Positions 32,268 to 44,222 are shown, counted from the first letter of the stretch. The stretch is DNA of 64,000 nt from Fallopia convolvulus (GCA_964016875.1 OZ024723.1:10383343-10447342), one strand, 5' to 3'. The notes: a model not told the origin generated them from the sequence alone. Program-made: numbers and translations.

Positions 32268-32794
32268 TGTTTTGGGCAGGATAATCACACTAACGCGTTA
32301 CCTGCTAAAATAGGGGGAATCCTAACCAAAAAAATAGTCGTAACACGTTATGAACTAAAGACAAGATGTAGAATCAAATAAAGAATAAAGAATAATTAAC
32401 AGGCAAGATGTAATGTGTATATTGCAATCGTAATTGTAGATAAATCCCTTCAAAGTACATGAAAACACTCGAATGTAAATGGAATGATTAAACAGAAATG
32501 ATTTCAGCTTCTGGTTTGTGTTTTGATTGCTTTTGTAGATCGTCCCCTCCTTTTCGCCTCAGCCTCATCTTATAATGCTTTTCTCCATTCAGACCGTTGG
32601 TGGGGTGTTCGCCATATCTCGGGGATTTCGCCACCGGTATGAATGTGGTAGCCGTTGAAGTGAGTAAATGCCGATTCCGAGATCTTCGCTATGCGTGGAC
32701 TGATTCTTCCACACTCTCTCTTAACCGACATCCTGGGCTTGATAGGTTGGGCCTTCGACCTTCCTTCTGGGCTTAGATTTAGGAGGGCCCAACA
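32268..32794 (-). repeat. 3' LTR of the inner Tat-like element
   Basis: Plus strand TGTTTTGGGCAGG ... GGGCCCAACA. It is followed on the plus strand by ATACCCCCATCAAAAAC, i.e. polypurine tract TTTTTGATGGGGGTAT in element sense. Confidence 0.93.
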
Positions 32795-32810
32795 ATACCC
32801 CCATCAAAAA
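32795..32810 (-). other. polypurine tract of the inner Tat-like element
   Basis: Minus strand TTTTTGATGGGGGTAT directly before the TGTTGGGCCC of the 3' LTR. The outer copy has the same tract at about 46826-46841 on the plus strand. Confidence 0.85.
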
Positions 32811-32895
32811 CCCGGGAAAACTCCCTCCACCACTTTCCTAGGGTTTTTGATTTTGAGTCTCGTAAGTTGTAGCGAGTTATGTCACGTCCAATCAA

Positions 32896-34768
32896 CCCTT
32901 ATTTATAGCAGTTATGATGGCCTTTCGAGATTTCATCTTGTGTCTTCCAGTATCCAGGTACGTTCCCTTCTTTTTTGCTTCTTCATCTTCAACCTTTGCT
33001 CTTCCCTTTACTATGGCTACTTCTAGCTCCCCTTCCCTTTAATGCCTCGAATCCACCATTCCTCCTTCTTTGACATCTTCTGGTTTCCTCACCTCCTATC
33101 ATCGGAGGGATAGTACTTTAGAGGACCCCCATATCTTCGCCTTCTCTGCGGGTTTCCCTTCGCATGCAGAGGTGTTCTTTCCTCCCCCTGTCGTTCATGC
33201 GGATTTATATGCCAACGATTGGGTGTGCTTGTATGAGTACCCTTTTCGTATTGGTCACCATTTTCCATTTTCTCCTCTAGTCGTCGATTTCTTGTCCACC
33301 CTCAATGTTTCTCCAGGGCAACTACTTGTCCAAGTCTGGAGATTTCTACTTTCCGTTGATCAATTGTGCCTCTCTCGGGGTCTTCCATTCAAAGCTGCTG
33401 ACTTTTTCTTAAATTACCGCCTTTCCAAAGGCGGTCCGAGCCGTTTAACTTTGAAAACCTTCACAAACAAATCTGACCTAGTTTTTAACATATCAAAATC
33501 TGACAAGGGCTGGGCTGATAAGTTTTTCTTTGTGAGATTGTCTTCTCTAGGGATCGATACGTCTTTCTTGAGAAGTCGTTGGCAGTCAACAGGTAGTGTT
33601 TCCCTCTTGTACTTGTTGGTTTGTATTCAAGTCTAACCATTGGATGTTTTCTGTGCAGAGTGTCTCGCTACTCCTCAACCCCGCAAAGTGTCATCTCAAG
33701 TTATCTCCCATATCGAGGCCCTCTCGTTGGAGGAAAGATCCTACCCTGAACTAGTAAAAGCGTGTCTTGCAGAGCCTGAAGATACCGAGATGTCGAGTAA
33801 GTCTGTCTTTCTTCTCCTTCCTCATTTCAACGCTTTTCACTTCCCGTTAACCCTGTTTTTCCCATGCTGTCAAGCTCAAGGACTACTAGATCAACTGCTG
33901 CTTTGTCTACTTTGGAGAGAGTCGAAGCCAGGAAGAAGAGGAAAGCAGAAACGGCCTCTACTGCGGATACGTCTTTGATGGTATCCCTGCCTCCAAAAGT
34001 GGTAGGCGACTCTCCTAAGGCCTCCTTATCAAAGAAAGGCACATCTTCTCGTATGACGGATCTTCCCAGCACCATGATGTCCCTGGATATGGACGCTGAG
34101 AAGTGCTTGAAATCTCTGATGCCTTTGCAAGTGGACTGCCTCCATGGTTCAAACCATCGATCTTCTTTTCCTGAATTTCTCGGTGAAATACTAGCAACCC
34201 AGTGGCAGGTACTTGACAGCTTTCTTCACCTTTATTGCTAGCCGTCTTGGTGCCCAATAACTCCGTATTTATTGTTTAGGGCTTCTAACTCACTCTCGCG
34301 GCTTATGACACCTTCAAGGACTTCCCTGAGCAATTGGCTCAGAATAAGATTAGTATGCAGCTTGAGAAGGATAGGTCTACCATCTGGGGGCAAGAGAAGA
34401 AGGCTTTGGAGAAGAAGGTCCTTGATCTGCAGAATGCCCTCGAGAAAGCTCTGGAGGATTCCAAGGTGTGGGAGGACAGGCTCAAGGAAGCATCGAATAA
34501 GAGTGCTGCTCTTGCTCAAGAAGTTGAGGACACGGCTGACTATTGGTCGCTCAAAGCTCGTATCGAGACGATAGAAGAGTTTGCTGGTGGGAAACATTCT
34601 TCTTGGGACGCTGTGAAAGAGAGGGAGCAATTCGAGAACTTGTTCCCTGAGGAGGCCAATGCGTCCAAGAAGTCTTCTCTCATCGACGACATTTCTCAAG
34701 TTGCCAAAGAAGTAGCCCAGGTCGAGATGGATAACCAGAAGTCGGCCGAAAATGCAGACAAAGAATGA
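32896..34768 (+). pseudogene. spliced gene antisense to the inner element (gypsy-type transposon protein)
   Basis: On the strand opposite gag-pol, TATTTATAG (about 32900) is followed by an ATG near 33013 and four exon-like blocks. Exon 1 runs to 33592 (HIFAFSAGFPSHAEVFFPP, WVCLYEYPFRIGHHFPFSPL; donor CAACAG/GTAGTG). Exon 2 is 33659-33796. Exon 3 is about 33874-34207 (TLERVEARKKRKAET). Exon 4 is about 34280-34768, a coiled coil (EKKALEKKVLDLQNALEKAL). The opening block matches what plant annotations call a putative gypsy-type transposon domain; function unknown. Exon 1 has a TAA about 10 codons in, and the exon 3 acceptor is CAA where the outer copy has CAG, so this copy is probably broken. 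Confidence 0.72.
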
Positions 34769-35419
34769 CTCCTTTCCGCTTTTTCTATTTCTCGAACTTT
34801 TACCCTACCCCAGTATGTTGGGGCTTTTTAAAACTTTATGTTTTGTTTGGCCGCTTATATTAGGGCCTAGATGTGGACAGCTTCGCACCCCATGTTGGTT
34901 TCTGGGGTTGAGTTTATTTTGATAATGTTTTAGTAGTTGCTATGGCATTGGATCTGTGTTTGACTTTTTTGCAGGTAAAGCAGGTTCAACATTGGAGAAA
35001 GAAGATCAACGCGTTTATGGAGAAATTGATTTGTTCGAAACACGTACTTGTAATTTAGCAATAAACTCTTCGTTGTATAGCACTTTCTATGTAAGATGCA
35101 AAGGGAGAGAGAGAATGATGTACTTGTCTAAATGTAAATACTTGCAATAAATTAATGAATCGTGTTACAAATGAAAAACTCCATTTGCTCTAGAATTCAT
35201 GTTACATGTTCTCGTCTCTTGCATCTTTTGACTAGTCATTGTGTGCACAGCGTTGCCTGATCATAAGGCGAGGGCCCATGTTTTGGCCTGTAACGTCACA
35301 AGGCGTCCCTTGTTAGTTTTTTTCGAAACCGTTGTTGTCTTATGTATATGTAAAGATGTAATGGCATAATGTGAAAAGAAAGAATTTGTGGAGTATACCT
35401 CATCGCGATTCATGTGTCT
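34769..35419. other. spacer between the antisense gene and integrase, inner element
   Basis: Contains an equivalent of the spacer in the outer copy (44223-44814). A 64-codon frame at 34956-35150 shows no known domain. Probably non-coding or the 3' UTR of the antisense gene. Confidence 0.5.
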
Positions 35420-36481
35420 TTAAAAGTGGTACAACTTCAAGTTCATCGCATTCCAACTTCTGGGGATCGTCTTGCCATCTTGTGACATCAATTTGTAGGC
35501 TCCTTGTCCTACGATCTTCGTGATCTGATATGGTCCTTCCCAGTTTTCCCCCAACTTGCCAGCATTCAATTCCTGCATATTCTGGAAGACTTTTCTCAAT
35601 ACCCAGTCTCCCACTTGGAACACCTTTGCATTAACGCGTTTGTTGTAACTTCGAGCTACCCCATGTCTATATGCTGCCGTACGAACCGACGCCTCATCTC
35701 GTAACTCGTCTATCGTGTCTAAATGGTGCAACAAGTTAGGTAGGTTTGATTCTTCGGTTGTGAGTCCATATCGAACTGTGGGCAGAGTTACTTCTACTGG
35801 TAACACGGCTTCACATCCATAAACTAAGAAGAAAGGTGTATGGCCTGTGGCAGTTTTAGGGGTTGTTCGATCTGACCATAAGATAAGAGGTAACTCGTCT
35901 ACCCATTTCCCCTTTGCTTCTTTGAGTCGCTTCTTCAAGTTGTTGATGATCACTTTGTTACTTGCTTTTGCTTGACCATTGGCTTGAGGATAACGTGGTG
36001 TCGACATCACCAACTGATTGTTGTATTGCTGGCAAAATGATCTCGTCTTGTCACTAATGAACTGGGATCCATTGTCGCACACTATGGTGGACGGTATTCC
36101 GAATCTACTCAGGATGTTTCTCTTTATAAAAGAAATGACCTGAGTGTCTTTGACTTCTTTGAAGGCTTCGGCTTCGATCCACTTGGAGAAGTAGTCAGTC
36201 ATTGCTAGGATATAGACGCGTTGTCCTGAAGCTGGAGGAAGCTTTCCCACGATGTCCATTCCCCATTTCATTAATGGCCAAGGGGAAGTTATAGGATGTA
36301 ACAGCTCCGAAGGTTGATGTGGTATAGGTCCATGACGCTGGCACGCGTCACACTTGCGAGCGAACTCTACTGCGTCTTTGTTCATTGTAGGCCAATAATA
36401 ACTCATCTTGCTCGCCTTCCTTGCCAAATTGCGACCCCTTGTGTGATTTCCGCATTCTCCATCGTGTATATCTTGTAACAC
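35420..36481 (-). pseudogene. gypsy integrase (inner element)
   Basis: 353-codon open frame with the HHCC finger (HDGECGNHTRGRNLARKASK ... CDACQRHG), rve core WGMDIVGKLP (first Asp), VCDNGSQFISD (second Asp) and a third acidic site region reading NGQAKASNK. The outer copy has NGQAEASNK, so the catalytic Glu is replaced by Lys here. The C-terminus ends LKLYHF with no chromodomain. The enzyme would be inactive by that change alone. Confidence 0.92.
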
Positions 36482-37507
36482 CTTCTATACCTCTTCTTCT
36501 TTTACGCATCGGGCGTATATTCCTGACGACATCCACTTAAACAAGATGTTATTCTTAACAGTGAAAGTGGAAGCTTTTACCTTAAGTCGTTGGGCTTCTT
36601 CCTTGTCGTCTGGCAGAATTTCATCTCGTAACCACTTTAGATAAGGGGTTACCCATGAACTGTCTCCATCAGAGCCTCGAATCTCAAACATGTCTGCCTC
36701 TTTGGTTATAGATGGCGCATCAAGGTACACGAAAGGTATCTTGTTGTACTCTCTTGGGTCGATTGCGGATCCGAGGTTGGCTAAAGCGTCTGCTTGTGTG
36801 TTGGCATCTCGGGGAACTTGTTTTATCTTGAAATGTTTGAAATGCTTTACGATCTCTTGAACTTTTTCCAAGTATGCCTTCATCTTTGAATCCCTGGCAA
36901 CATACGAGTTCGTAACTTGATTTACAATAAGTAACGAATCACAAATTACCTCGATCTCTTGTACATTCAAATCCTTAGCAACAAGTAACCCTGCAATAAG
37001 CGCCTCATATACTACTTCATTGTTAGTAGCTTTGAATGTGCATCGAATAGCTTGGGCTATCCTATCCCCCTGTGGTGACTTCAAAACTACCCCCAATCCT
37101 ATGCCAATTTGGTTCGACGCCCCGTCTGTATGCATCAACCATTTGCCATTCCCTGTCACGTGCAACACATCTTGGTCTTCATGCTCTGAAGTGGTAGGAG
37201 TGAAGTCAACCACAAAATCGGCCAACACTTGAGACTTCATTGCTGTTCTAGGCTCGTACATGATGTCGTAACCATTTAAGTGGATCAACCATCTTGTTAA
37301 CCGATCTGACAATTCTGGCTTTGACATAATACTCTTCATTGGATAATTAGTTCTCACAATGATAGAATGACTTTCGAAATAAGGACGTAACTTTATTGAA
37401 GCCATTACCAAAGATAGTACTAATTTCTCCACGGGGGAATACCTGGTTTCTGCATCGAGCAATGTTTTACTTACGTAATAAATGGGCAGCTGGTCTCCAT
37501 TCTCTTC
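36482..37507 (-). pseudogene. gypsy RNase H region (inner element)
   Basis: Open frame from MLDAETRYSPVEKLVLSL (RT tail/RNase H start) through LMHTDGASNQIGIG, ATNNEVVYEALIAGL, VICDSLLIVNQV and DANTQADALANLGSA: the Tat-type RNase H plus the connector to integrase. It ends in TAG directly before the integrase start. Confidence 0.9.
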
Positions 37508-38512
37508 TCGGATCTAGACGGCACTCACTGCTACTTCGGTCACGACCAAGTATACATATAACTTCTCGCCTGGCTTCGGTTTAGATAATACTTGCGGGTT
37601 AGATAGATAACTCTTCAATTCCCTAAAGGCATTTTCACGTGCCTCCGTCCACTCGAACGACTTGTTTTTCTTCAAAATGTCGTAGAACAACTTGTTTCTA
37701 TCTGAAGATCGTGATATGAACCGGTTCAATGCAGCTACTCGTCCTGTTAACTTCTGGACATCCTTAACACACATCGGTGACTGTAATTCCATTATAGCTT
37801 TGATTTGTTCTGGACTCGCCTCAATTCCCCTCTACGTCACTATGTATCCGAGGAACTTCCCTGATGTCACCCCGAAAGAGCACTTGGTTGGGTTCAATTT
37901 CATTTTGTAACTCCGCAGGATCTCGAACGCGTCTTTCAGGTGAGTAATATGATCTTCCGCCTTCAATGACTTGACTAATATGTCGTCTATGTACACCTCC
38001 ATTGTATCCCCCAGTTTTTCCTGAAACATCTTATTAACCAATCTCTGATAAGTAGCACCTGCGTTTTTTAACTCGAAAGGCATAACCTTGTAACAATAAG
38101 TTCCCTGATTGGTTACAAATGCAATTTTTTCTTGATCGTCAAGGTGCATCATTATTTGATGATATCCGCTAAATGCATCCATGAAAGTCAAGAGTTCATG
38201 CCCTACCGTCGCGTCCACCATTGCGTCAATATGAGGCAAGGGGAACGAGTCTTTAGGGCATGCTTTGTTTAAATCGGTAAAGTCTACGCACACGCGCCAT
38301 TTACCATTTTTCTTTTTAACGACAACCATATTCGCAAACCAATCAGGATATTTTACTTCTCTAATCTTTACAGATTCAAGTAAGGATTTTACCTCATCAT
38401 TGATTACCTGATTTCGTTCGGGAGCGAATTTACGCCTTTTCTGCTTCACCGGTGGCACCTTCTTGTTGACGTTTAAGGCGTGAGTGATTACGTCAGGATC
38501 AATACCTACCAT
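37508..38512 (-). pseudogene. gypsy reverse transcriptase (inner element)
   Basis: Two frames: 38512-37832 with CVDFTDLNKACPKDSFPLP, FMDAFSGYHQIMMH, ELKNAGATYQRLVNKMF and the catalytic VYIDDILVKS, ending in TAG after LGYIVT (CAG in the outer copy); then 37792-37514 with the RT thumb/connection (LTGRVAALNRFISRSSDRN). Unlike the outer copy it is not split by an insertion. Confidence 0.92.
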
Positions 38513-38704
38513 ATCCTCATTTGCCTAGGCGAAACAATCACTGTAGGACCGTAGAAACTCCACTAATTGTTCACGTAAAGTTGGTTCCAGATCTGCTCCT
38601 ATTTTGATTTTCTTGGATGGTTCTAGTGGATCAAGAGCCACCTTTTCAAGCTTTGGCATCTCCGGCTTTACATAGTAAGTGGTGGTTCTACAGTCCTTTA
38701 ATTC

Positions 38705-39220
38705 CTAATCTGACGCCTTCCTCCCTGCTTCAAGCTGTAGATTTTTGGAAGTCGTTGCTCTCATTGTTATGGAATAGCACCCCCTTGCTAATTTCTGTTC
38801 TCCTTTGATTTCTTGAACTCCCCATGGTGTCGGGAACTTCACGCATTGATGATAAGTAGAGGGGATAGCCCTCATCCCGTGTATCCATGGCCTGCCCAAA
38901 ATGACATTGAAAGGCGAAGGGCAATCAAGCACTTGGAATTTTACTTGGTAGTTAACTCCTCCTGCGACGGTAGGTAAGGATATCTCCCCTAACGTGTTGC
39001 GTGATTCCCCATAGAAGCCTACTAAAGTTATCAACTTTTTGACAATATCGTCCATCCCGAAACCTAAGCTGTATAAGGCATCCAACATGAGCAAATTAGT
39101 AGAGCTTCCATTATCAACTAAAATTCTTCTGACAAGAAAATTTGCTATCATTAAAGAAATTATTAAGCAATCGTGGTGAACTTCCTCTTCTTCGACATCG
39201 TCGAAGGTGATTGGCATCAT
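38705..39220 (-). pseudogene. gypsy aspartic protease region (inner element)
   Basis: RILVDNGSSTNLLMLDAL and FNVILGRPWIHGM as in the outer copy. It ends ...GRKASD then TAG, the stop shared by both copies; after it the frame stays recognisable (KDCRTTTYYVKPE...) towards RT. Confidence 0.9.
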
Positions 39221-41020
39221 GGCAAGACTTGCTCGTGAAGGAGCTTTAGGGCATTCTCTTCTTGTATCCCTCGCGATCCTTTTAGCTGCGGAGTATGTTA
39301 TACCGCAAATTTCCGATCACCCTGTGATGACATTGATTACTCCAGTGTGCTTCGGTGGGGGTGGCGGACTGGCTTTCTCTCTGTTGCGTTCCAGCTGCTC
39401 CTTCACCTTCTCTGATATCAATTCTCTGAGATGCCCCCTTCGTAACAATTCACTCACTTCCTTTCGCAATGCGATACACTCATCGGTACGGTGCCCATGA
39501 TCAAAGTGGAAATCACACCACCTAGACTTGTCTTTCTGATGTGCGGGCGCGTTACTCTTTCGAGGCCACTTAACAGTATCCCCCGTGGTGTTGAGGGTCC
39601 TGACTACCTCGGTTGCATCCAAGCTGAAATTTTAGTGTGAAAGTTTTGGAGGTAGTTTGGGATTCTCGTATCTTTCTCCTTGTCTAGCTATCATTGCATT
39701 GACAGTTGCCTTAGTATGAGGTGCAGTAAGGTACGGAATGTATCTTGGTTCTCGCCTTCCCTGTCTCCGGTCAGGTCGATGAGGGATTATTGCTTTTTCG
39801 ACAAAGAGGTCATCTTCCTCTAATCGGTCATGAGCTAACGCTTTCACCTGCACTTCATCAAAATTTGAACAAGGGTATTTGGTTAATTCGCTATATAACT
39901 CAGGGTTACACACCGATATGCCTCTTCGGAATGCCTCCACAGCTGTAGCAGCATCACATCCTTCAATGGTCACTAGTTCCACGTTATAGCGGTTGAGGAA
40001 GGTTTTTAGCGATTCACCCGGTTTCTAGACCAAGCGGTATAAATCACTCGATCGTTTCTTAGCATGTCGACTGCTTGCGAACCTGATCCTGAACTTGTCA
40101 ATTAACTCAGCAAAAGATGAGATACTCCCAAGAGGTAAGTGCGAACGCCAATTGTGTGCGGGTCCGAATAACGTGTTACCGAACCAACGACACATAACAA
40201 TCTCTTTCATGTCGAAAGGGACTGTGCTAATATTCATAGCCTGTTTGAATGCGGCTATATGCTGATCGGGATCTGTTACCCCTTCGTAGTTGGGTACGTC
40301 GGGGACATGATACTTCCGGGAGATATCAACTCTCGCGATAGCGGGCACGAAGGGAGAATCGGTTTAACCGTCTCTCCTTTCCATCGCTATCGGTTGAGGC
40401 GCCCCTAGGACCTGAGTGATTCGGTCCTCCAAGGCTCGAAGGCGTTCCCGTAATTGAGAGACCTCAATATCCTCCCTTATTTCCCTTAAGAAATTACCAT
40501 TTACCTGATACCCGGTTACAGGTCTGATGGCATCGGGTGTCACGAGACTTGGATCGTCCATATCTAATCGTCTAGCGACTCCTTCCACCACATCGGTTCC
40601 TCGTGGACGGGTTGGAGCTGATTGTACCTGGGATCGAAGCAAATTGCGTTCATTAGTTAAAGTCTCAATTTGCTTCTCCTATACCTCGGTGAATTTGGCA
40701 TTAGCTTCTTTCTGGCTTTCTAGGTCCTTTTGGAGAGCAATCATCGTTGATCGGAGTTCCATGATGACGTCAACATCGCCTCCTCCAACTCCTCGTTGCT
40801 CGGAAGTACCGGGATTACCATTGGTGTTTCCGGAGCCTTGCTAAATTCCATCTACATTCCCAACTCCATCTACGTTTCCAACACCGTCTACGTTTCCGAC
40901 ACCGTCTACGTCTCCGACACTTGATTGTTTGTTTCTTCGTTGACCTCATGGTTATCAAGATCTCCTACGTGACTGTAAGTAGTTTGGATTCCTTCCATTT
41001 GGCGGACTTTGCAGTTGTTT
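39221..41020 (-). pseudogene. gypsy gag (inner element), several breaks
   Basis: Starts near 41000 (MEGIQTTYSHVGDLDNHEV). A one-base loss near 40923 shifts the frame just before a short repeat region that in the other frame would read VGNVDG about four times. Core blocks follow at 40642-40364, 40348-40025 (CRWFGNTLFGPAHNW), 39982-39632 and 39622-39317 (WCDFHFDHGHRTDEC), separated by stops of several kinds (TAC to TAA, CAG to TAG). The three CGA codons that are TGA in the outer copy are intact here. Confidence 0.9.
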
Positions 41021-41044
41021 TAGCGTGACTTCTTTTTGGCTAGG

Positions 41045-41062
41045 GCCCCACGGTGGGCGCCA
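41045..41062 (-). other. primer binding site of the inner Tat-like element
   Basis: Minus strand TGGCGCCCACCGTGGGGC, 2 bases inside the 5' LTR. Confidence 0.88.
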
Positions 41063-41064
41063 AT

Positions 41065-41587
41065 TGTTTTGGGCAGGATAATCACACTAACGCGTTACCT
41101 GCTAAAATAGGAGAAATCCTAACCAAAAAAATAGTCGTAACACGTTATGAACTAAAGACAAGATGTAGAATCAAATAAAGAAGAACAATTAACAGGCAAG
41201 TTGTAATGTGTATATTGCAATCGTAATTGTAGATATATCCCTTCAAAGTACATGAAAACACTCGAATGTAAATGGAATGATTAAACAGAAATGATTTCAG
41301 CTTCTGGTTTGTGTTTTGAGTGCTTGTGTAGATCGTCCCCTCCTTTTCGCCTCGACCTCATCTTATAATGTTTTTCTTCCTTCAGACCGTTGGTGAGGTG
41401 TTCACCATATCCCGGGGATTTCGCTACCGGTATGAATGTGGTAGCCGTTGAAGTGAGTAAATGCCGATTCCGAGATCTTCGCTATGCGTGGACTGATTCT
41501 TCCACACTCTCTCTTAACCGACATCCTGGGCTTGATAGGTTTGGCCTTCGACGTTCCTTCTGGGCTTAGATTTAGGAGGGCCCAACA
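41065..41587 (-). repeat. 5' LTR of the inner Tat-like element
   Basis: Partner of 32268-32794; next to the primer site. About 18 substitutions and a 4-base indel separate the pair by my count. Confidence 0.94.
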
Positions 41588-42153
41588 CTACTTATCAGAG
41601 ATTGGTTAATAAGATGTTTCAGGAAAAACTGGGGGATACGATGGAGGTGTACATAGACGACATGCTAGTCAAGTCATTGAAGGTGGATGACCATATTACT
41701 CACCTGAAAGACGCGTTCGAGATCCTGCGAAGTTACAAGATGAAGTTGAATCCAACCAAGTGCTCTTTCGGAGTGACGTCAGGGAAATTCCTTGGATACA
41801 TAGTGATGCAGAGAGGAATCGAGGCGAGTCCAGAACAGATCAAAGCCATAATGGAGCTACAATGGCCAAAATGCGTCAAAGACGTCCAGAAGTTAACAGG
41901 ACGAGTAGCTGCGTTGAATCGATTCATATCACGATCTTCAGATAGAAACAAGTTGTTCTACGACATCCTGAAGAAAAACAAGTCATTTGAATGGACGGAA
42001 GCGCATGAAAAAGCCTTTGGAGAGTTGAAAAATTATTTATCTAACCCGCAGGTACTTTCCAAACCCAAGCCAGACGAGAAGTTGTACGTGTACTTGGCCG
42101 TGACGGAAGTAGCAGTGAGTGCCATCTTGATCCGAGAAGAGAATGGAGACTAG
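41588..42153 (+). pseudogene. gypsy reverse transcriptase, C-terminal half (outer copy)
   Basis: Resumes the outer RT exactly after the inner element: TYQRLVNKMF, the catalytic VYIDDMLVKS and the thumb region with LTGRVAALNRF. It ends in TAG (GD then stop) where the inner copy has CAG, another C-to-T change. Confidence 0.93.
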
Positions 42154-43140
42154 TTGCCTATTTACTACATAAGTAAAACTTTGCTCGATGCGGAAACCAG
42201 GTATTCCCCCATGGAGAAACTAGTATTATCTCTGGTAATGGCTTCAATAAAGTTACGTCCTTACTTTAAAAGTCATTCTATCAGCGTGAGGACTAATTAT
42301 CCAATGAAGAGTATCATGTCAAAGCCAGAATTGTCAGGTCGGCTAACGAGATGGTTGATCCACTTAAATGGTTACGACATCACGTACGAGCCGAGGACAG
42401 CAATGAAGTCTCAAGCGTTGGCAAATTTTGTGGTTGACTTCACTCCTACCACTTCAAAACAAGAAGCCCAAGATATGTTGCATGTAACGAGAAGTGCCAA
42501 GTGGTTGATGCATACAGACGGAGCGTCGAATTAGATTGACGTAGGATTGGTGGTAGTCCTGAAGTCACCACAGGGGGATAGGATAGCCCAAGCTATTCGA
42601 TGTACATTCAAAGCTACCAACAATGAAGCAGAATATGAGGCGCTTATAGCAGGGTTACTCGTTGCTAAGGACTTGAATGTACAAGAAATTGAGGTAATTT
42701 GTGATTCGTTAGTTATTGTAAATCAAGTTACGAACTCATATGTTGCTAGGGATTCAAAGATGAAGGCGTATCTGGAAAAAGTTCAAGAGATCATTAAACA
42801 TTTTAAACATTTTGAGATAAAGCAAGTTCCCCGAGATGCCAACACGCAAGCAGACGCCTTAGCCAACCTCGGATCTGCAATCGACCCAAGAGAGTACAAC
42901 AAGATACCTTTCGTGTACCTTGATGCGCGATCCATAGTCAAAGAAGCAGATATGTTTGAGGTTCGAAGTACTGACGAAGACAGTTCGTGGGTGACTCCTT
43001 ACTTAAAGTGGTTACGAGATGGAGTCTTACCGGACGACAAGGAAGAAGCTCGACGACTTAAGGTAAAAGCTTCCACTTTCGCTATTAAGAATACATTCTA
43101 TTTAAGTGGATGTCATCAGGAATATACGCCCGATGCGTAA
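42154..43140 (+). pseudogene. gypsy RNase H region (outer copy)
   Basis: Two frames, 42154-42534 (PIYYISKTLLDAETRYSP ... LMHTDGASN) and 42547-43140 (VVLKSPQGDRIAQAIRCTF, ATNNEAEYEALIAGL, DANTQADALANLGSA), split by a TAG. A one-base change near 43090 shifts the last codons, and the integrase frame starts at 43110 in another phase. Confidence 0.91.
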
Positions 43141-44222
43141 AGGAGGAAGAGGTACAGAAGGTGTTACAAGACATACACGATGGAGAATGCAGAAATCATA
43201 CAGGGGGTCGCAACTTGGCAAGGAAGGCAAGCAGGATGAGTTATTATTGGCCCACCATGAACAAAGACGCAGTGGAGTTCGCCCGCAAGTGTGACGCGTG
43301 CCAGCGTCATGGACCTATACCACATCAACCTCCGGAGTTGTTACATCCCATAACTTCCCCTTGGCCATTCATGAAATGGGGAATGGACATCGTGGGAAAG
43401 CTTCCTCCAGCTTCGGGACAATGTGTCTACATCTTAGCAATGACTGACTACTTCTCCAAATGCATCGAAGCCGAAGCCTTCAAAGAAGTCAAAGACACCC
43501 AGGTCATCTCTTTCATAAAAAGAAACATCCTGAGTAGATTTGGCATACCATCCACCATAGTATGCGACAACGGGTCCCAGTTCATCAACAATAAGACGAG
43601 ATCATTTTGTCAGCAATACAACATTCAGTTGGTGATGTCAACACCGCGTTATCCCCAAGCCAATGGTCAGGCAGAAGCAAGCAACAAAGTAATCATCAAC
43701 AACTTGAAGAAGCGACTCAAGGAGGCAAAAGGGAAATGGGCAGATGAGTTACCCCTTATCCTATGGTCAGATCGAACAACTCCCAAGACTGCTACAGGCC
43801 ACACACCTTTCTCCTTGGTGTATGGATGTGAAGCCGTGTTACTAGTAGAAGTAACTTTGCCCATAGTTCGATATGGACTTACTATTGAGGAATCAAATCT
43901 CCCTAACTTGTTGGACCATTTAGACACGGTGGACGAGTTACGAGATGAGGCATCAGTTCGTATGGCGGCATACAGACAGGGGGTAGCCCGGAGTTATAAC
44001 AAACGCGTTAATGTAAAGGCGTTCCAAGTAGGAGATTGGGTACTAAGGAAAGTTTTTCAAAACACGCAGGAATTGAATGCTGGCAAGTTGGGAGCAAATT
44101 GGGAAGGACCTTATCAGATCACGAAGATTGTAGGACAAGGAGCATACGAGTTGTTGGCACGAGACGGGAAGATAGTCCCCAAGAGTTGGAACGCGATGAA
44201 TTTAAAGTTGTATCACTTCTAG
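43110..44222 (+). pseudogene. gypsy integrase (outer copy), 370-codon open frame
   Basis: HHCC finger (HDGECRNHTGGRNLARKAS ... CDACQRHG), rve core with WGMDIVGKLP, VCDNGSQFINN and NGQAEASNK (complete D-D-E), and the C-terminal SH3-like part with WVLRKVFQNTQ and NWEGPYQITKIVG, ending LKLYHF. No chromodomain. The domain itself is uninterrupted; only the upstream frameshift separates it from the polyprotein. Confidence 0.93.

Larger units (their letters stand above)
32268..41587 (-). mobile_element. inner Tat-like Ty3/gypsy element nested in the outer copy, TSD CTACT
   Basis: LTRs at 32268-32794 (527 bp) and 41065-41587 (523 bp) have opposite orientation to the outer element and are flanked by CTACT (32263-32267, 41588-41592), which are outer RT codons. 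The minus-strand order is gag, protease, RT, RNase H, integrase, with a spliced gene on the plus strand between integrase and 3' LTR. Coding parts are very close to the outer copy, but the LTRs are only distantly alike, so it is a sister subfamily. Its two LTRs differ at about 18 positions plus one indel (about 3.5%). Many stops; defective. Confidence 0.95.
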
